Assembly (NCBI GenBank): GCA_920105625.2
Contig: OV050030.1
Location: 250,759,889-250,823,888 of the forward strand
Length of the DNA stretch: 64,000 nt
Direction: 5' to 3'
Source: Clusia tigrina
Taxonomy: Eukaryota; Arthropoda; Insecta; Diptera; Clusiidae
The notes under the pieces are model-generated. The model saw only the letters and a program-made list of their open reading frames with translations, did not search any database and was not told the origin of the DNA. Positions 11,541-24,372 of this stretch are shown one piece after another. Each line of letters starts with the position of its first letter. The first letter of the stretch is position 1. Made by a program: the position numbers and the translations under genes.

Positions 11541-12530
11541 CATAAAACCTTGAAATTTTGTAATAATAAAGTACTCGAGCCTCATGTCAGTTTAAGTTAT
11601 CGCTCAAAGCTATGCTACCCTTGAGTCCTAAATCAAACACTGATAAAACTTCAAATGGCCCTAGCTTCTATACGGTACATCCTACACCTATCAAAGTTTG
11701 CAACATACAAATGCTTGTAACTTTTTACTGGAGTGCCAAAAAACCTTGAAATTTTGTAACAATAAAGTACTCGAGCCTCTTGTCAATTTAAGCTATCGCT
11801 CAAAGCTATGGTACCCTTTAGTCCCAAATCAAACACTGATAAAACTTCAAATGGCCCTAACTTCTATACGTTATGTCATACACTTATCAAAGTTTGCAAC
11901 ATACAAATGCTTGCAACTTTTTACTGGAGCGTCATAAAACCTTGAAATTTTGTAACAATAAAGTACTCGAGCCTCTTGTCAATTTAAGCTATCGCTCAAA
12001 GCTACACTTGAGTCCCAAATCAAACACTGATAAAACTTCAAACGGCCCTAACATACGGTATGTCCTACATCTATCAAAGTTTGCAACATACAAATGCTTG
12101 TAACTTTTTACTGGAGCGTCATAAAACCTTGAGATTTTGTAACAATAAAGTACTCGAGCCTCTTGTCAATTTAAGTTATCGCTCAATGCTATACCCTCGA
12201 GTCTCAAATCAAACACTGATAAAACTTCAAATTGCCCAAACTTCTATACGGTACTTAATACACCTATCAAAGTTTGCAACATACAAATGCTTCTAACTTT
12301 TTACTGGAGCGTCATAAAACCTTGAAATTTTGTAACAATATTGTACTCGGGCCTCTTGTCAATTTAAGGTATCGCTCAAAGCTATGCTACCCTTGAGTCC
12401 CAAATCAAACACTGATAAAAATTCAAATGGCCCTGACTTCTATACGGCACGTCCTACACCTATCAAAGTTTGCAACATACAAATGCTTGTAACTTTTACT
12501 GGAGCGTCATAAAACCTTGAAATTTTGTAA
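11541..12530. repeat. Diverged island with short monomers
   Basis: About five monomers that match neither the HOR nor the opening block closely. Several carry small deletions. Near 12,000 GCTACACTTGAG lacks 5 bp, near 12,050 CTAACATACGG lacks 4 bp (giving a 187-bp unit), and near 12,186 AATGCTATACCCTCGAG lacks 3 bp and creates a displaced CTCGAG site. Near 12,339 the usual site is lost (TTGTACTCGGG). It is still clearly the same satellite and contains no gene. Confidence 0.85.
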
Positions 12531-15390
12531 CAATAAAGTACTCGAGCATTTTGTCAATTTAAGCTATCGCTCAAAGCTATGCTACCCTTGAATCCCAAAT
12601 CAAACACTGATAAAACTTCAAATGGCCCTAACTTCTATACGGTACGTTCTACACCTATCAAAGTTTGCAACATACAAATGCTTGTAACTTTTTACTGGAG
12701 CGTCATAAAACCTTGAAATTTTGTAACAATAAACAACTCGAGCCTCTTGTCAATTTAAGCTATCGCTAAAAGCTATGCTACCCTTGAGTCCCAAATCAAA
12801 CACTGATAAAACTTCAAATGGCCCTAACTTCTATACGGTACGTCCTAAACCTATCAAAGTTGGTAACATACAAATGCTTGTAACTTTTTACTGGAGCGTC
12901 ATAAAACCTTGAAATTTTGTAACAATAAAGTACTCGAGCCTCTTGTCAATTTAAGCTATCGCTCAAAGCTATGCTACTCTTGAGTCCGAAATCAAACACT
13001 GATAAAACTTCAAATGGCCCTAACTTCTATACGGTACGTACTACACCTATCAAAGTTTGCAACATTCAAATGCTTGTAACTTTTTACTGGAGCGTCATAA
13101 AACCTAGCAATTTTGTAACAATAAAGTACTCGAGCCTCTTGTCAATTTAAGTTATCGCTCAAAGCTATGCTACCCTTGAGTCCCAAATCAAACACTGATA
13201 AAACTTCAAATAGCCCTAACTGCTATACGGTACGTCCTACACCTATCAAAGTTTGCAACATACAAGTACTTGTAACTTTTTACTGGAGCGTCATAAAACC
13301 TTGAAATTTTGTAACAATAAAGTGCTCGAGCCTCTTGTCAATTTAAGCTATCGCTCAAAGCTAGGCTACCCTTGAGTCCCAAATCAAACACTCATATAAC
13401 TTCAAATTGCCCTAACTTCTATACGGCACGTCCTACACCTATCAAAGTTTGCAACATACAAATGCTTGTAACTTTTTAGTGGAGCGTCATAAAACCTTGA
13501 AATTTTGTAACAATAAAGTACTCGAGCCTCATGTCAGTTTAAGTTATCGCTCAAAGCTATGCTACCCTTGAGTCCCAAATCAAACACTGATAAAACTTTA
13601 AATGGCCCTAACTTCTATACGGTACGTCCTACACCTATCAAAGTTTGCAACATACAAATGCTTGTAGCTTTTTACTGGAGTGTCATAAAACCTTGAAATT
13701 TTGTAACAATAAAGTATTCGAGCCTCTTGTCAATTTAAGCTATCGCTCAAAGCTATGCTACCCTTGAGTCCCAAATCAAACACTGATAAAACTTCAAATG
13801 GCCCTAACTTCTATACGGTATGTCCTACACCTATCCAAGTTTGCAACATACAAATGCTTGCAACTTTTTACTGGAGCGTCATAAAACCTTGAAATTTTGT
13901 AACAATAAAGTACTCGAGCCTCTTGTCAATTTAAGCTATCGCTCAAAGCTATGCTACCCTTGAGTCCCAAATCAAACACTGATAAAACTTCAAATGGCCC
14001 TAACTTCTATACGGTACGTCCTACACCTATCAAAGTTTGCAACATACAAATGCTTGTAACTTTTTACTGGAGCGTCACAAAACCTTGAAATTTTGTAACA
14101 ATAAAGTACTCGAGCCTCTTGTCAATTTAAGCTATCGCTCAAAGCTATGCTACCCTTGAGTCCCAAATCAAACACTGATAAATCTTCAAATGGCCCTAAC
14201 TTCTATACGGTACGTCCTACACCTATAAAAGCTTGCAACATACAAATGCTTGTAACTTTTACTGGAGCGTAATAAAACCTTGAAATTTTGTAACAATAAA
14301 TTACTCGAGCCTCTTGTCAATTTAAGCTAGCGCTCAAAGTTATGCTACACTTGAGTCCCAAATCAAACACTCATAAAACTTCAAATGGCCCCTACTTCTA
14401 TATGGTACGTCCTACACCTACCAAAGTTTGCAACATACAAATGCTTGTAACTTTTTAGTGGAGAGTCATAAAACTTTGAAATTTTGTAACAATAAAGTAC
14501 TCGAGCCTCATGGCAGTTTAAGTTATCGCTCAAAGCTATGCTACCCTTGAGTCCCAAATCAAACACTGATAAAATTTCAAATGGCCCTAAGTTCTATACG
14601 GTACGTCCTACACCTATCAAAGTTTGCAACATATAAATGCTTGTAACTTTTTACTGGAGTGTCATAAAACCTTGAAATTTTGTAACAATAAAGTACTCGA
14701 GCCTCTTGTCAATTTAAGCTATCGCTCAAAGCTATGCTACCCTTGAGTCCCAAATCAAACACTGATAAAACTTCAAATGGCTCTAACTTCTATACGGTAC
14801 GTCCTACACCTATCAAAGTATGCAAGATACAAATGCATGCAACTTTTTACTGGAGCGTCATAAAACCTTGAAATTTTGTAACAATAAAGTACTCGAGCCT
14901 CTTGTCAATTTAAGCTATCGCTCAAAACTATGCTACCCTTGAGTCCCAAATCAAACACTGATAAAACTTCAAATGGCCCTAACTTCTATACGGTACGTCC
15001 TACAAATATCAAAGTATGCAACATACAACTGCTTGCAACTTTTTACTGGAGCGTCATAAAACCTTGAAATTTTGTAACAATAAAGTACTCGAGCCTCTTG
15101 TCAATTTAAGCTATCGCACAAAACTATGCTACCCTTGAGTCCCAAATCAAACACTGATAAAAATTCAAATGGCCCTGACTTCTATACGGCACGTCCTACA
15201 CCTATCAAAGTTTGCAACATAGAAATGCTTGTAACTTTAATGGAGCGTCATAAAACCTTGAAATTTTGTAACAATAAAGTACTCGAGCATTTTGCCAATT
15301 TAAGCTATCGCTCAAAGCTATGCTACCCTTGAGTCCCAAATCAAACACTGATAAAACTTCAAATGGCCCTAACTTCTATACGGTACGTTC
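12531..15390. repeat. Second copy of the opening block plus the start of the 17-mer HOR
   Basis: 12,531-13,118 matches 1-588 (CGAGCATTTTGTC, TTGAATCCC, AACAACTCGAG and CCTAGCAATT markers in the same order). From about 13,120 the match continues with 785 onward at an offset of 12,334, although 1,250-1,390 in the first copy is locally different. At 14,381-15,390 it carries the first monomers of the 17-mer HOR (TATATGGTACG near 14,400, AACTTTAATGG near 15,235), then leaves the HOR. It overlaps the large duplicated block that starts at 13,968. Confidence 0.85.
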
Positions 15391-17157
15391 TACACCTATC
15401 AAAGTTTGCAACATACAAATGCTTGGAACTTTTTACTGAAGCTTCATAAAACCTTGAAGTTTTGTAACAATAAAATACTCGAGCCTCTTGTCAATTTAAG
15501 CTAGCGCTCAAAGCTATGCTACCCTTGAGTCCCAAATCAAACACTCATAAAACTTCAAATGGCCCTTACTTCTATATGGTACGTCCTACACCTATCAAAG
15601 TTTGCAACATACAAATGCATGTAACTTTTTAGTGGAGAGTCATAAAACCTTGAAATTTTTTAACAATAGAGTACTCGAGCCTCATGTCAGTTTAAGTTAT
15701 CGCTCAAAGCTATGCTAGCCTTGAGTCCCAAATCAAACACTGATAAAACTTCAAATGGCCCTAAATTCTATACGGTACGTCCTACACCTATCAAAGTTTG
15801 CAACATATAAATGCTTGTAACTTTTTACTGGAGCGTCATAAAACCTTGAAATTTTGTAACAATAAACAACTCGAGCCTCTTGTCAATTTAAGCTATCGCT
15901 CAAAGCTATGCTACCCTTGAGTCCCAAATCAAATACTGATAAAACTTCAAATGGCCCTAACTTCTATACGGTACGTCCTACACCTATCAAAGTTTGCAAC
16001 ATACAAATGCTTGTAACTTTTTACTGGAGCGTCATAAAACCTTGAAATTTTGTAACAATAAAGTACTCGAGCGCCTTTTGTTAATTTAAGCTATCGCTCA
16101 AAGCTATGCTACCCTTGAGTCCCAAATCAAACACTGATAAAACTTCAAATGGCACTAACTTCTATACAGTACATCCTACACCTCATCAAAGTTTGCAACA
16201 TACAAATGCTTGTAACTTTTTACTGGAGCGTCATAAAACCTTGATATTTTATAACAATAAAATACTCGAGCCTCTTGTCAATTTAAGCTATCGCTCAAAG
16301 CTATGCTACCCTTGAGTCCCAAATCAAACACTGATAAAACTTCAAATGGCCGTAACTTCTATATGGTGCGTCCTACACCTATCAAAGTTTGCAACATACA
16401 AATGCTTGTAACTTTTTACTGGAGAGTCATAAAACCTTGAAATTTTGTAACAATAAAGTACTCGAGCGCCTTTTGTTAATTTAAGCTATCGCTCAAAGCT
16501 ATGCTACCCTTGAGTCCCAAATCAAACACTGATAAAACTTCAAATGGTCCTAATTTATATACAGTACATCCTACACCTATCAAAGTTTGCAACATACAAA
16601 TGCTTGTAACTTTTTACTGGAGCGTCATAAAACCTTGAAATTTTGTAACAATAAAGTACTCGAGCCTTTTGTCAATTTAAGCTATCGCTCAAAGCTATGC
16701 TACCCTTGAGTCCGAAATCAAACACTTAAAATTTCAAATGGCCCTAACTTCTATACGGTACGTCCTACACCTATTAAAGTTTGCAACATACAAATGCTTG
16801 TAACTTTTTACTGGAGCGTCATAAAACCTTGAAATTTTGTAACAATAAAGTACTCGAGCCTCTTGTCAATTTAAGCTATCGCTCAAAGCTATGCTACCCT
16901 TGAGTCCCAAATCAAACACTGATAAAACTTCTAATGGCCCTAACTTCTATGCGGTACGTACTACACCTATCAAAGTTTGCAACATACAAATGCTTGTAAC
17001 TTTTTACTGGAGCGTCATAAAACCTAGAAATTTTGTAACAATAAAGTACTCGAGCCTCTTGTCAATTTAAGCTATCGCTCAAAGCTATGCTACCCTTGAG
17101 TCACAAATCAAACACTGATAAAACTTCAAATGGCCCTAACTTCTATACGGTACGTCC
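15391..17157. repeat. 9-monomer tandem duplication, copy 1
   Basis: Marked by the rare TGCTTGGAACTTTTTACTG with GAAGCTTC at 15,420, then GTAACTTTTTAGTGGAGAG, TTTTTTAACAATAGAG near 15,657, AAATACTGAT near 15,933, GAGCGCC at 16,069 and the short AACACTTAAAATTTC monomer near 16,722. The next copy repeats these at +1,767 and then at +1,963, because it holds one additional monomer. Confidence 0.85.
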
Positions 17158-18969
17158 TACACCTATCAAAGTTTGCAACATACAAATGCTTGGAACTTTT
17201 TACTGAAGCTTCATAAAACCTTGAAGTTTTGTAACAATAAAATACTCGAGCCTCTTGTCAATTTAAGCTAGCGCTCAAAGCTATGCTACCCTTGAGTCCC
17301 AAATCAAACACTCATAAAACTTCAAATGGCCCTTACTTCTATATGGTACGTCCTACACCTATCAAAGTTTGCAACATACAAATGCATGTAACTTTTTAGT
17401 GGAGAGTCATAAAACCTTGAAATTTTTTAACAATAGAGTACTCGAGCCTCATGTCAGTTTAAGTTATCGCTCAAAGCTATGCTAGCCTTGAGTCCCAAAT
17501 CAAACACTGATAAAACTTCAAATGGCCCTAAATTCTATACGGTACGTCCTACACCTATCAAAGTTTGCAACATATAAATGCTTGTAACTTTTTACTGGAG
17601 CGTCATAAAACCTTGAAATTTTGTAACAATAAACAACTCGAGCCTCTTGTCAATTTAAGCTATCGCTCAAAGCTATGCTACCCTTGAGTCCCAAATCAAA
17701 TACTGATAAAACTTCAAATGGCCCTAACTTCTATACGGTACGTCCTACACCTATCAAAGTTTGTAACATACAAATGCTTGTAACTTTTTACTGGAGCGTC
17801 ATAAAACCTTGAAATTTTGTAAGAATAAAGTACTCGAGCCTCTTGTCAATTTAAGCTATCGCTCAAAGCTATGCTACCCTTGAGTCCCAAATCAAACACT
17901 GATAAAAATTCAAACGGCCATAACTTATATACGGTCTGTCCTACACCTATCAAAGTTTGCAACAGACAAATGCTTGTAACTTTTTACTGGAGCGTCATAA
18001 AACCTTGAAATTTTGTAACAATAAAGTACTCGAGCGCCTTTTGTTAATTTAAGCTATCGCTCAAAGCTATGCTACCCTTGAGTCCCAAATCAAACACTGA
18101 TAAAACTTCAAATGGCACTAACTTCTATACAGTACATCCTACACCTCATCAAAGTTTGCAACATACAAATGCTTGTAACTTTTTACTGGAGCGTCATAAA
18201 ACCTTGATATTTTATAACAATAAAATACTCGAGCCTCTTGTCAATTTAAGCTATCGCTCAAAGCTATGCTACCCTTGAGTCCCAAATCAAACACTGATAA
18301 AACTTCAAATGGCCCTAACTTCTATATGGTGCGTCCTACACCTATCAAAGTTTGCAACATACAAATGCTTGTAACTTTTTACTGGAGAGTCATAAAACCT
18401 TGAAATTTTGTAACAATAAAGTACTCGAGCGCCTTTTGTTAATTTAAGCTATCGCTCAAAGCTATGCTACCCTTGAGTCCCAAATCAAACACTGATAAAA
18501 CTTCAAATGGTCCTAATTTATATACAGTACATCCTACACCTATCAAAGTTTGCAACATACAAATGCTTGTAACTTTTTACTGGAGCGTCATAAAACCTTG
18601 AAATTTTGTAACAATAAAGTACTCGAGCCTTTTGTCAATTTAAGCTATCGCTCAAAGCTATGCTACCCTTGAGTCCGAAATCAAACACTTAAAATTTCAA
18701 ATGGCCCTAACTTCTATACGGTACGTCCTACACCTATTAAAGTTTGCAACATACAAATGCTTGTAACTTTTTACTGGAGCGTCATAAAACCTTGAAATTT
18801 TGTAACAATAAAGTACTCGAGCCTCTTGTCGATTTAAGCTATCGCTCAAAGCTATGCTACCCTTGAGTCCCAAATCAAACACTGATAAAACTTCTAATGG
18901 CCCTAACTTCTATGCGGTACGTACTACACCTATCAAAGTTTGCAACATACAAATGCTTGTAACTTTTTA
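17158..18969. repeat. 9/10-monomer tandem duplication, copy 2
   Basis: Follows copy 1 directly. It includes one extra monomer at about 17,820-18,015 (GTAAGAATAAAG, AAACGGCCATAAC, ACGGTCTGTCC, CAACAGACAAATG), which explains why the offset changes from 1,767 to 1,963. It ends near 18,969, where TTTAGTGGAGCG and CATAGAACC replace TTTACTGGAGCG and CATAAAACC. The block at 21,911-23,690 derives from this copy and not from copy 1, since it has the same extra monomer. Confidence 0.85.
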
Positions 18970-19021
18970 GTGGAGCGTCATAGAACCTTGAAATTTTGTA
19001 ACAATAAAGTACTCGAGCCTC

Positions 19022-19047
19022 TTGTCAATTTAAGTTGTCAATTTAAG
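19022..19047. repeat. 13-bp tandem duplication inside a monomer
   Basis: TTGTCAATTTAAG occurs twice in a row, making this monomer 209 bp. The same event is present in the next monomer (19,231-19,256) and again in the large duplicated block (24,138-24,163 and 24,347-24,372). Confidence 0.95.
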
Positions 19048-19230
19048 CTATCGCTCAAAGCTATGCTACCCTTGAGTCCGAAATCAAACACTGATAAAAC
19101 TTCAAATGGCCCTAACTTCTATACGGTACGTACTACACCTATCAAAGTTTGCAACATACAAATGCTTGTAACTTTTTACTGGAGCGTCATAAAACCTAGA
19201 AATTTTGTAACAATAAAGTACTCGAGCCTC

Positions 19231-19256
19231 TTGTCAATTTAAGTTGTCAATTTAAG
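19231..19256. repeat. 13-bp tandem duplication inside a monomer, second monomer
   Basis: Same TTGTCAATTTAAG doubling as at 19,022, exactly 209 bp downstream. The 209-bp monomer was therefore probably duplicated after the 13-bp event. Confidence 0.95.
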
Positions 19257-20900
19257 CTATCGCTCAAAGCTATGCTACCCTTGAGTCCGAAATCAAACAC
19301 TGATAAAACTTCAAATGGCCCTAACTGCTATACGGTACGTCCTACACCTATCAAAGTTTGCAACATACAAGTGCTTGTAACTCTTTACTGGAGCGTCATA
19401 AAACCTTGAAATTTTGTAACAATAAAGTGCTCGAGCGCCTTTTGTTAATTTCAGCTATCGCTCAAAGCTATGCTACCCTTGAGTCCCAAATCAAACACTG
19501 ATAAAACTTCAAATGGCCCTAACTTCTATACAGTACATCCTACACCTATCAAAGTTTGCAAACATACAAATGCTTGCAACTTTTTACTGGATCGTCATAA
19601 AACCTTGAAATTTTGTAACAATAAAGTACTCGAGTCTCTTGTCAATTTAAGCTATCGCTCAAAGCTATGCTACCCTTGAGTCCCAAATCAAACACTGATA
19701 AAAATTCAAACGGCCATAACTTCTATACGGAGCGTCCTACACCTATCAAAGTTTGCAACATACAAATGCTTGTAACTTTTTACTGGAGCGTCATAAAACC
19801 TTGAAATTTTGTAACAATAAAGTACTCGAGCGCCTTTTGTTAATTTAAGCTATCGCTCAAAGCTATGCTACCCTTGAGTCCCAAATCAAACACTGATAAA
19901 ACTTCAAATGGCCCTAATTTCTATACAGTACATCCTACACCTATCAAAGTTTGCAACATACAAATGCTTGTAACTTTTTACTGGAGCGTCATAAAACCTT
20001 GAAATTTTGTAACAATAAAGTACTCGAGCCTTTTGTCAATTTAAGCTATCGCTCAAAGCTATGCTACCCTTGAGTCCGAAATCAAACACTTAAAACTTCA
20101 AATGACCCTAACTTCTATAAGGTACGTCCAACACCTATTAAAGTTTGCAACATACAAATGCTTGTAACTTTTTACTGGAGCGTCATAAAACCTTGAAATT
20201 TTGTAACAATAAAGTACTCGAGCCTCTTGTCAATTTAAGCTATCGCTCAAAGCTATGCTACCCTTGAGTCCCAAATCAAACACTGATAAAACTTCAAACG
20301 GCCCTAACTTCTATACGGTACGTCCTACACCTATCAAAGTTTGCAACATACAAATGCTTGTAACTTTTTACTGGAGCGTCATAAAACCTAGAAATTTTGT
20401 AACAATAAAGTACTCGAGCCTCTTGTCAATTTAAGCTATCGCTCAAAGCTATGCTACCCTTGAGTCACAAATCAAACACTGATAAAACTTCAAATGGCCC
20501 TAACTTCTATACGGTACGTCCTACACCTATCAAAGTTTGCAACATACAAATGCTTGTAACTTTTTACTGGAGCGTCACAAAACCTTGAAATTTTGTAACA
20601 ATAAAGTACTCGAGCCTCTTGTCAATTTAAGCTATCGCTCAAAGCTATGCTACCCTTGAGTCCCAAATCAAACACTGATAAATCTTCAAATGGCCCTAAC
20701 TTCTATACGGTACGTCCTACACCTATAAAAGCTTGCAACATACAAATGCTTGTAACTTTTACTGGAGCGTAATAAAACCTTGAAATTTTGTAACAATAAA
20801 TTACTCGAGCCTCTTGTCAATTTAAGCTAGCGCTCAAAGTTATGCTACACTTGAGTCCCAAATCAAACACTCATAAAACTTCAAATGGCCCCTACTTCTA

Positions 20901-20913
20901 TATGGCACCTACC
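20901..20913. other. 9-bp deletion specific to block copy 2
   Basis: TATGGCACCTACCAAAG here corresponds to TATGGTACGTCC followed by TACACCTACCAAAG at about 14,400. The shared, otherwise rare ACCTACCAAAG confirms that these are the paired copies, so the deletion came after the duplication. Confidence 0.85.
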
Positions 20914-23689
20914 AAAGTTTGCAACATACAAATGCTTGTAACTTTTTAGTGGAGAGTCATAAAACTTTGAAATTTTGTAACAATAAAGTACTCGAGCCTC
21001 ATGGCAGTTTAAGTTATCGCTCAAAGCTATGCTACCCTTGAGTCCCAAATCAAACACTGATAAAATTTCAAATGGCCCTAAGTTCTATACGGTACGTCCT
21101 ACACCTATCAAAGTTTGCAACATATAAATGCTTGTAACTTTTTACTGGAGTGTCATAAAACCTTGAAATTTTGTAACAATAAAGTACTCGAGCCTCTTGT
21201 CAATTTAAGCTATCGCTCAAAGCTATGCTACCCTTGAGTCCCAAATCAAACACTGATAAAACTTCAAATGGCTCTAACTTCTATACGGTACGTCCTACAC
21301 CTATCAAAGTATGCAAGATACAAATGCATGCAACTTTTTACTGGAGCGTCATAAAACCTTGAAATTTTGTAACAATAAAGTACTCGAGCCTCTTGTCAAT
21401 TTAAGCTATCGCTCAAAACTATGCTACCCTTGAGTCCCAAATCAAACACTGATAAAACTTCAAATGGCCCTAACTTCTATACAGTACGTCCTACAAATAT
21501 CAAAGTATGCAACATACAACTGCTTGCAACTTTTTACTGGAGCGTCATAAAACCTTGAAATTTTGTAACAATAAAGTACTCGAGCCTCTTGTCAATTTAA
21601 GCTATCGCACAAAACTATGCTACCCTTGAGTCCCAAATCAAACACTGATAAAAATTCAAATGGCCCTGACTTCTATACGGCACGTCCTACACCTATCAAA
21701 GTTTGCAACATAGAAATGCTTGTAACTTTAATGGAGCGTCATAAAACCTTGAAATTTTGTAACAATAAAGTACTCGAGCATTTTGCCAATTTAAGCTATC
21801 GCTCAAAGCTATGCTACCCTTGAGTCCCAAATCAAACACTGATAAAACTTCAAATGGCCCTAACTTCTATACTGTACGTTCTACACCTATCAAAGTTTGC
21901 AACATACAAATGCTTGGAACTTTTTACTGAAGCTTCATAAAACCTTGAAGTTTTGTAACAATAAAATACTCGAGCCTCTTGTCAATTTAAGCTAGCGCTC
22001 AAAGCTATGCTACCCTTGAGTCCCAAATCAAACACTCATAAAACTTCAAATGGCCCTTACTTCTATATGGTACGTCCTACACCTATCAAAGTTTGCAACA
22101 TACAAATGCATGTAACTTTTTAGTGGAGAGTCATAAAACCTTGAAATTTTTTAACAATAGAGTACTCGAGCCTCATGTCAGTTTAAGTTATCGCTCAAAG
22201 CTATGCTAGCCTTGAGTCCCAAATCAAACACTGATAAAACTTCAAATGGCCCTAAATTCTATACGGTACGTCCTACACCTATCAAAGTTTGCAACATATA
22301 AATGCTTGTAACTTTTTACTGGAGCGTCATAAAACCTTGAAATTTTGTAACAATAAACAACTCGAGCCTCTTGTCAATTTAAGCTATCGCTCAAAGCTAT
22401 GCTACCCTTGAGTCCCAAATCAAATACTGATAAAACTTCAAATGGCCCTAACTTCTATACGGTACGTCCTACACCTATCAAAGTTTGTAACCTACAAATG
22501 CTTGTAACTTTTTACTGGAGCGTCATAAAACCTTGAAATTTTGTAAGAATAAAGTACTCGAGCCTCTTGTCAATTTAAGCTATCGCTCAAAGCTATGCTA
22601 CCCTTGAGTCCCAAATCAAACACTGATAAAAATTCAAACGGCCATAACTTATATACGGTCTGTCCTACACCTATCAAAGTTTGCAACAGACAAATGCTTG
22701 TAACTTTTTACTGGAGCGTCATAAAACCTTGAAATTTTGTAACAATAAAGTACTCGAGCGCCTTTTGTTAATTTAAGCTATCGCTCAAAGCTATGCTACC
22801 CTTGAGTCCCAAATCAAACACTGATAAAACTTCAAATGGCACTAACTTCTATACAGTACATCCTACACCTCATCAAAGTTTGCAACATACAAATGCTTGT
22901 AACTTTTTACTGGAGCGTCATAAAACCTTGATATTTTATAACAATAAAATACTCGAGCCTCTTGTCAATTTAAGCTATCGCTCAAAGCTATGCTACCCTT
23001 GAGTCCCAAATCAAACACTGATAAAACTTCAAATGGCCCTATCTTCTATATGGTGCGTCCTACACCTATCAAAGTTTGCAACATACAAATGCTTGTAACT
23101 TTTTACTGGAGAGTCATAAAACCTTGAAATTTTGTAACAATAAAGTACTCGAGCGCCTTTTGTTAATTTAAGCTATCGCTCAAAGCTATGCTACCCTTGA
23201 GTCCCAAATCAAACACTGATAAAACTTCAAATGGTCCTAATTTATATACAGTACATCCTACACCTATCAAAGTTTGCAACATACAAATGCTTGTAACTTT
23301 TTACTGGAGCGTCATAAAACCTTGAAATTTTGTAACAATAAAGTACTCGAGCCTTTTGTCAATTTAAGCTATCGCTCAAAGCTATGCTACCCTTGAGTCC
23401 GAAATCAAACACTTAAAATTTCAAATGGCCCTAACTTCTATACGGTACGTCCTACACCTATTAAAGTTTGCAACATACAAATGCTTGTAACTTTTTACTG
23501 GAGCGTCATAAAACCTTGAAATTTTGTAACAATAAAGTACTCGAGCCTCTTGTCGATTTAAGCTATCGCTCAAAGCTATGCTACCCTTGAGTCCCAAATC
23601 AAACACTGATAAAACTTCTAATGGCCCTAACTTCTATGCGGTACGTACTACACCTATCAAAGTTTGCAACATACAAATGCTTGTAACTT

Positions 23690-24055
23690 TTTACTGGAGC
23701 GTCATAAAACCTAGAAATTTTGTAACAATAAAGTACTCGAGCCTCTTGTTAATTTAAGTTATCGCTCAAAGCTATGCTACCCTTGAGTCCCCAATCAAAC
23801 ACTGATAAAACTTCAAGTGGCCCTAACTTCTATACAGTACATCCTACACCTATCAAAGTTTGCAACATACAAATGCTTGCAACTTTTTACTGGATCGTCA
23901 TAAAACCTTGAAATTTTGCAACAATAAAGTACTCGAGCCTCTTGTCAATTTAAGCTATCGCTCAAAGCTATGCTACCCTGGAGTCCCAAATCAAACACTG
24001 ATAAAACTTCAAGTGGCCCTAACTTCTATACAGTACATCCTACACCTATCAAAGT
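23690..24055. repeat. About two monomers present only in block copy 2
   Basis: Contains two successive monomers with CTTCAAGTGGCC and ACAGTACATCC (near 23,812 and 24,009), and GTAACAA changed to GCAACAA near 23,917. Block copy 1 lacks them at the equivalent place. Very similar monomers reappear at 37,683, 55,753 and 55,949, and 61,242, which suggests they were drawn from a different part of the array. Confidence 0.75.
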
Positions 24056-24137
24056 TTGCAACATACAAATGCTTGTAACTTTTTAGTGGAGCGTCATAGA
24101 ACCTTGAAATTTTGTAACAATAAAGTACTCGAGCCTC

Positions 24138-24163
24138 TTGTCAATTTAAGTTGTCAATTTAAG
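24138..24163. repeat. 13-bp tandem duplication, block copy 2, first
   Basis: TTGTCAATTTAAG doubled, at 19,022 plus 5,116. The base after it has changed (AAGATATCGC instead of AAGCTATCGC). Confidence 0.95.
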
Positions 24164-24346
24164 ATATCGCTCAAAGCTATGCTACCCTTGAGTCCGAAAT
24201 CAAACACTGATAAAACTTCAAATGGCCCTAACTTCTATACGGTACGTACTACACCTATCAAAGTTTGCAACATACAAATGCTTGTAACTTTTTACTGGAG
24301 CGTCATAAAACCTAGAAATTTTGTAACAATAAAGTACTCGAGCCTC

Positions 24347-24372
24347 TTGTCAATTTAAGTTGTCAATTTAAG
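24347..24372. repeat. 13-bp tandem duplication, block copy 2, second
   Basis: TTGTCAATTTAAG doubled, at 19,231 plus 5,116, and 209 bp after the preceding one. Confidence 0.95.

Larger units (their letters stand above)
13968..20467. repeat. Large duplicated block, copy 1 (6.5 kb)
   Basis: Repeated downstream starting at 20,468, first at an offset of 6,500 and then, after internal rearrangement, at 6,491, 4,724 and 5,116. It holds the start of the 17-mer HOR, a 9/10-monomer tandem duplication (15,391-18,969) and the two monomers with the 13-bp insertion (19,022-19,256). The right edge is marked by the change to the rare GAGTCACAAATC text near 20,463, also seen at 17,100. Confidence 0.85.

Noticed and set aside
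18940..19242. 100-codon open frame, repeated at 24,056
   Set aside because: Its length is due to the 13-bp duplication changing the frame. The copy at 24,056 is the block duplication, not selection on a protein.
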